64,000 nt of DNA from positions 1,288,705 through 1,352,704 of the forward strand of contig NC_091890.1 of the NCBI RefSeq assembly GCF_019399895.1, written 5' to 3'. The stretch is from Cardiocondyla obscurior (lineage: Eukaryota > Arthropoda > Insecta > Hymenoptera > Formicidae). Within the stretch, counting starts at the first letter, position 1. The number at the start of each line of letters is the position of its first letter. Below the pieces are notes generated by a model. It saw nothing but the letters and a program-made list of their open reading frames with translations, was not told the DNA's origin and ran no database searches. A program made the translations under genes and the position numbers. Positions 56,001-62,000 of this stretch are shown in pieces.

Positions 56001-59000
56001 ATGGCTTGTCTGGTGAGCACTTCACCAATCTCTCCGATAATGAATTGCCAATAACTTCATTGTCTCAAAACCAACAACCTTCTACTACTGTGCCTGAATG
56101 TTGGCAGAACGTTATCGAGCGAAATCTCGTTTGACGAGAGTTTAAATTTAAAATATCTTAGAAACTTATGCATAGACTTAGAAAATTAAAAAAAAATTAC
56201 GCTTTAAAAAAAACACTCACACAAAAATAAAATAAAATAAAATAAAATAAAATAAAATAAGGGGGCCAAAAAAAAATTTAGCACTCGCGTACAAAGACAC
56301 CGATAAAAAAAAAAAAAAAACCCGTAACGCGCGCGTTTTACCTGAATGCGCCCCATCGGCGGCGACACCACCAGAAAGATTCTCATCGCGGCCTTGAGGA
56401 AGTCGTCTTGGTTGCGATTCGTTGTGTCGTGCAGAACAGCTTCAGATATGCTGGTGCTGTTCTGGGCGGTTTTGCGGCGCACCTTGCGCCTTATGCTGCC
56501 GACTAGCTTCCGCCAATCTTGTCCGGTGCCGGTGCCGGACGACGACGCGGCACCGGCACCTTCGTCCCCGGCCGCCGGCGCATCCTGTTGACTTGCCACC
56601 GACGATACGGACGACGACTTTTTCGAGGGGCTTAAATCGCGGCTTGACCGTCGGCTCGGGGTACCGCGGCCACCGAGAGAAGTGCCGGACGCGGACACCG
56701 TGGTGCTATCGACCCCCGCGACCGATTGCCGCGTTGCGAGAACGCCGGGACTCGCGAGATTTCCTCCGCAGCCACCTTTAGACCCGCACGCGTTAGTCGA
56801 GCGAGCGGATCGACCCGTTCCGCTGCCGCTGCTCAGTCGGCGAACCAGTCCGCGTATGAGTCCTCCTCTCTTGCGCGCCGTCGGGCCTTCCTCCACGCGT
56901 TCGCCTGGCGCTTCCACTCTCTGGCTTAATTACACACTGTTTATTAAATTAAATTAGACGCTGCCGCAGCGAGTAGCACCTGGTGGCTCCTTTTCTCTTT
57001 CCGCGCGATCGATCTGCCCCCCCTTTTTTTTTTTCTATTCCTTTCTCTTTTTGCTCGTGGGCCCTTTTATCGGAGCTGGCAATGCCACGTGGTAACTTCT
57101 CTATTTCTTCTCGGTGCTTTCGCACTGCGCAATTTTTACGAGAGCGAGCGAAAGAGCTCGTGGCGATTCTCGACCGCCGTGTTGCCTCGTCGTAAATTTT
57201 ACAATCCCCGCCAGTCTTCGTCGGTGAGAAAAATATAAAGAAACACTACGTACATACACGCACACATTCGCGCACACACATATGTTCGAGCACACAAGCG
57301 ACGTGCGTCAAGTCTCTCGTATTACTATACTACTGTTGTACTTTCTCTGCATGACATTCGGCGTAGGATCGATTTAAGCCACCGGCGCGCGATGCTTTTT
57401 ACCCCAACTGGATCGCTAACTGAATTGTACGGTTCGCGCCTCTTCGCACCCTTTTTCACCCTTCGCGGTGAAAAGAAAAAGGTGAACGGCACAAAAGGTG
57501 CAGCTACCGTACAATCCAGCGATAAAAAGAATACGACGTGACGGCAGCTTAAATTTTTTTTCAACTTTTACTCGCGCCCCTCGAAGTGTCCGCGACCTTA
57601 AAAAGTCCGATTTTCGTCTGTCTCGCGAGCTTGAATCTTTTTTAAAAATAACGACGCCGCAAGCGAAACAGTTCCGCCGTCCTGAAATTCATTTCCGCTC
57701 TGTATTACGGCTCTAGCGAGATCACAATAGCGCGGCTTTTCTTCCCGAATAAGAGAGAAAGAGAGAGAGAGATCGAGACGCCGGGATGATTTTTCAAAAC
57801 GCGTTTCCGTCTCCGGGAAAATATTCCACGGTAAAGTCTTCCATCTTGCTCACCGCCGGAGTTCACCTCGCGGAGATTATCCGACCGAGCTATTCGCCAC
57901 CTTGAGAGAGCACGTATCCCTTTCAAGCCCGTTCGAAATAGAAAGAGAGAGAGAGAGAGAGAGAGATAGACGCTTCCCTCAAACAAAGAGTCGTATCAGG
58001 CGAATGATTGCGCCAAGTATCGCGATCGCAATTGAGATTATCGGTACGATTGTCAGCCAGGCTGCCTCGTACACTTCCATTCATTCGCGAGCTTTTCCGT
58101 ACGCATTTCTCTACGTCTCGTCTACCATCCGTTATTGCGATTTATAGCAGCGCTTCGCTCTCGAAATTCTTTTCAGACGTTTTCTCCCCCTCGTCGCCGT
58201 TTATTTCCCAAGTTTTTTAAATGACAAAAATTCCTTGAGTTAATCGCACATCCAGATTTTTTTTGCTAATGAGAAATAAGTGGGAAAATAATTAAAAAAA
58301 AAAAATATTGGCGCCCGGGAAATAGCGGCGTGCGGAGTAACCATTACCGCACAGTTACGCCCTTTCGGGAATTTAAGGGGGCAAAGTCATTATGTTGGAA
58401 ATTACATCAAACACTCAATCTCTGTTCGCCTTATTACCTCATAAATTCGCTTCGCGTTAATCTCGGCGAAATCTACTCGCGAACGTGTAGACATCAATGC
58501 GAGTTCTGCCGCTGATGGTAGTTTACTCGAGCACGCCGGAGGATTACGAGGTATGCATGACGTTACCAAAAGTTGGAGAGCGAGATCCAGATCAACGCTA
58601 TTCTTGATTCTGCCCGCGGTCACGTGATTCTATCACGCGTAGGCCGGCACGCACGGTACGCCAAAGTGCAACTTTAATTAGAATCTCCTCGTAGAATAAA
58701 CCGTCGACGCGCAGGACTCGAAAGACCGGAGCGAAAAGGGATAAAAAATCGCGGAAAAAAAAAAAAGAAAAAAAAATCTGTATTATTCGTCCGATTCAAT
58801 TCCAGGCTGAGGGGGAGAAGCAAAAACGTTACGATCCGAGGTCGACAATCGAGTTGCATTCTGGCGTTTCCAAACGAGAGCAACTAAAAAAAAAAAATAA
58901 AAATGAAAAAAAAAAAATAAAAAGCTCTGTTTGAGCCGGCTAATGGCGCGAATCGGGCCAAGGACGTCTCGCGTTATCTCGAAGGGACCGCGAGGCTAGG

Positions 59001-62000
59001 AGAGTGGTTATTATCCTTCGAGAAATCGATCGGCGTCGTTTCAAGGCTCGCCCGGCTCGGGGAAATAATTTGCCGCGATCTTTCGGGCAGCTTTTCCCGA
59101 CGGTAAGTCGATTGAGCGTTTCGCCAGCAATTATCGTTCACCCCCCCCCTCCTCCTCGCGATATTTCTCGCGTGATATCTCGCGATTATCTACTTCGCCT
59201 CCCCCTCGATCGCGGCCTCCTCCCGCCCGCGTCCCGTCGACCCTTCGCGTCCTCTTCAAAGCACGGGAGCGCATTTTTTAATTTCCGACGACGAGTTTGA
59301 TGTAATGCCCGGCATCTGCGCGGCGGAATCGATCGTGTCTATTAAGGAGCTTTATTGCTAACAGAACCGAGCGCGCCTGAAGAACGAGATAGGATATGTT
59401 TAGGCAAATGCGCGAGGATTAAACGCAGCGAGAATTTTACAAAATCAAACCTGAGAAAAAGATATCGTACAATAAAAACTCTGCGTAACGCATAAATTTC
59501 GTCGCGCTGCGCGGAAAAAAAAAATTCGACGCGAATGTTAACTTCGTAATTAAATAAAATTTTCATTCTAACAATAACTTTTATTCGCCGGAGTAGCAGT
59601 TACGTTGAGAGCCGGAGAGAGAAACGAACGAATAAAAGTTAATCAATATACCACGCGAATATCGATTTCCTTCATTTTCATACGACAATACGGAGATCTT
59701 TCGCTGCGTTGAATACCTCCGAAGACGTTTTACTCTAAAGGATCCTCTCCTGCCTGAAGGCATCGATAGGATCGATTGCAAACGGCGCAAAATTCGATTA
59801 AAGGATTTGCAGGAAACTCGCGGCGATATCTTCGCGTTACAGCGACGGATGAAATAATGGTAAATCATTACAGGACGTACAATAAGCTTAATACGTAAGA
59901 CGACGTTTCCTTATTATTGATAATCCTCTCGTTTGCGGATTCAAACATATAAAAGAGCTTTTCTCAATCTCTCCAGTAAAACGGAAAAAAAAAAAATTTA
60001 AAGCGAGCACGGCGCGATAAAATCGTCAAGAATTTTTTTTTTTAATTGTTTAAATTAAAATGTTCTTTAATTTTTAAAATTACTTCGTGTTTGCGATTAG
60101 CATTCTGGCGCGCATAATTATTATACAAATTTAGATTGACAGTTATAAATCCCGGCCGCGGAAAGCGATAGGTGATATGTAAAATAATCTTCCGGCAGTA
60201 TTAGAATTGAAATATAGCTAGTACATATTTATAGCTTCTATTGTAAAATATTTATCAGGAGTTTAAAAGGGTGTTTCAAAGCTTAAGGCATTCTGTGAAT
60301 ATTATGAATATTCTCGTCTCATTATATTAAATGCGGCGATGTTTATACCTGACTACATTATCCAGCGTCATATTTTAATATCATTAAACCGCCGAATGAA
60401 ATAATGGAACCGCGGAATAAAGAAAAGCCTTTGAGTTCTATCGAAATATATATGAAATAAACGTGTAAGTTACTTTATCGCGAGACAGACAAAGATCGAA
60501 CGAATTAATATACAATTTCGCTCGGAATTATATTTTCTCATGCAATTCCTCTTTTTTTTCTTTTTTTTTTTTATTATTTAATACGACTTTATGCTTCGAC
60601 AATTATTTAATCTTTTCCTGTTTTTTTTTTTTCTCCTTCCGTTTTACGCGATAAAAGTAACGTTAAGAGAGCTAAGCATTCGAGGACAAGCAAAATTATC
60701 AGAGAAACACAGAGAAATAACAAAAAATGTGCTTTAAATGTGACGTAATTTGAAATTCAAACTCCGAGATGTGATTTTACCTCATGTGTTTTAAAGCGAA
60801 AGAGAGAGAGAGAGAAAGAGAATAGGATGTTGCTTGTGGAGACGTAATTAATCGAGCGTGTAAGCGTTGAATTCGGGTCACAGAGGAATCGAGGCTGAGT
60901 TGTACCAACATGATTTGTCCGTCCTACGTCTATAAAGTTTATACTGAGAGGCCAGAACATCGCTGTTGGGAACGATCGCGTCTTCGGAGGTCATGTTCTT
61001 TCGCTTTAACATTCTATGAGATGAATAGGCGACTGGTGGCTCCGAGAAACGTCTTTGAGAGCTCGTGCATTAAATATTTCGACAACGCATCCACTGGTGC
61101 TTAATTTCGGTAAAACAAACTTTGACTTATATATTAAAAAAAAAAAAAAAGAAAATAATCGCTACATAAAATCTCGCGAGCAAAGCGCTACTTTTTTCTA
61201 AACAATTAAAAAGGATAAATAACCATTCTTAAATTCTTAAATAAACATTTATCAGATAAATTTTAATTATTTCTCTCAAAACAGAGACATTTGAATTTTC
61301 TCGCGCAGTCACTCGGATCGAATAAATTTCGCCGCGAGAGAAAGCGAATATACACACGCGTTTACTCGGCAGACTCGCTTGCTGTTACGGTGCGTCGAGC
61401 ATTCACACGAGACAACAGAATGCGCGGAATTCGCGAAGAACGGCTCAAAGTACTACAATGCGAGTACCTCGCGACTATCTTGCTTCGATAATGTCAATCG
61501 GGAGACAAAGGTCAAGGGGTGCGTTCGATTAAACGCTCTTGCGTCCAATCGCGCGAAAAGGTATGCACGCGAGGCGCATATGCGTCACGGGAGATTCCGA
61601 GCTAGTTAAAGATGAGCGCGATGAACCACTCGACATGCATATGGAATTTCGGCATCGCAAGACATCGAGACGCGGGCTTACTTGCGCCGGAAATTCCCAT
61701 CTGGATTTCGGGAATTCAATCTGACTTTCGCAAACGACGAAATTCCTGCAATATCGCAGACCTAACGTTGCGGACCCGCGGGGTCCGCCTTTGCTTCCCT
61801 AAATTGTTGTTCCGCGGGTCCGACGAGAAAATGGGTCAACGTTAATAAAGGCCGCGAATTAAAACTGTGCTTAAAATGGTTTTTTAATTAATCCCCCGGT
61901 ATCATCATCATCTTTTTTAATCACGGTGCCTCGCGCACTTTGTCTTGAAGCCATTATGCGAACTTTTCCAACTTGTCCGTGAACGTCTAATTTACAGCGA

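Larger units (their letters stand above)
36315..56341 (-). other. Intron 2 of the RhoGEF gene (20 kb)
   Basis: The largest intron. Supported contents: the mariner fossil (about 55360-56134), tandem arrays at 44140-44800 and 47871-48336, an AAAAT microsatellite at 56225-56260 and one at 51050-51074, long A/T tracts, and two weak coding candidates on the same strand (47679-47732 and about 53040-53133). Overlapping long frames in several phases at 42188-42941 are judged chance. The rest holds nothing I can name. Confidence 0.6.

Noticed and set aside
56915..56917. Start of the RhoGEF at the first codon of the exon 2 frame
   Set aside because: The codon is GTG, and an acceptor immediately upstream joins in phase 0 to an exon with a proper ATG at 63707.
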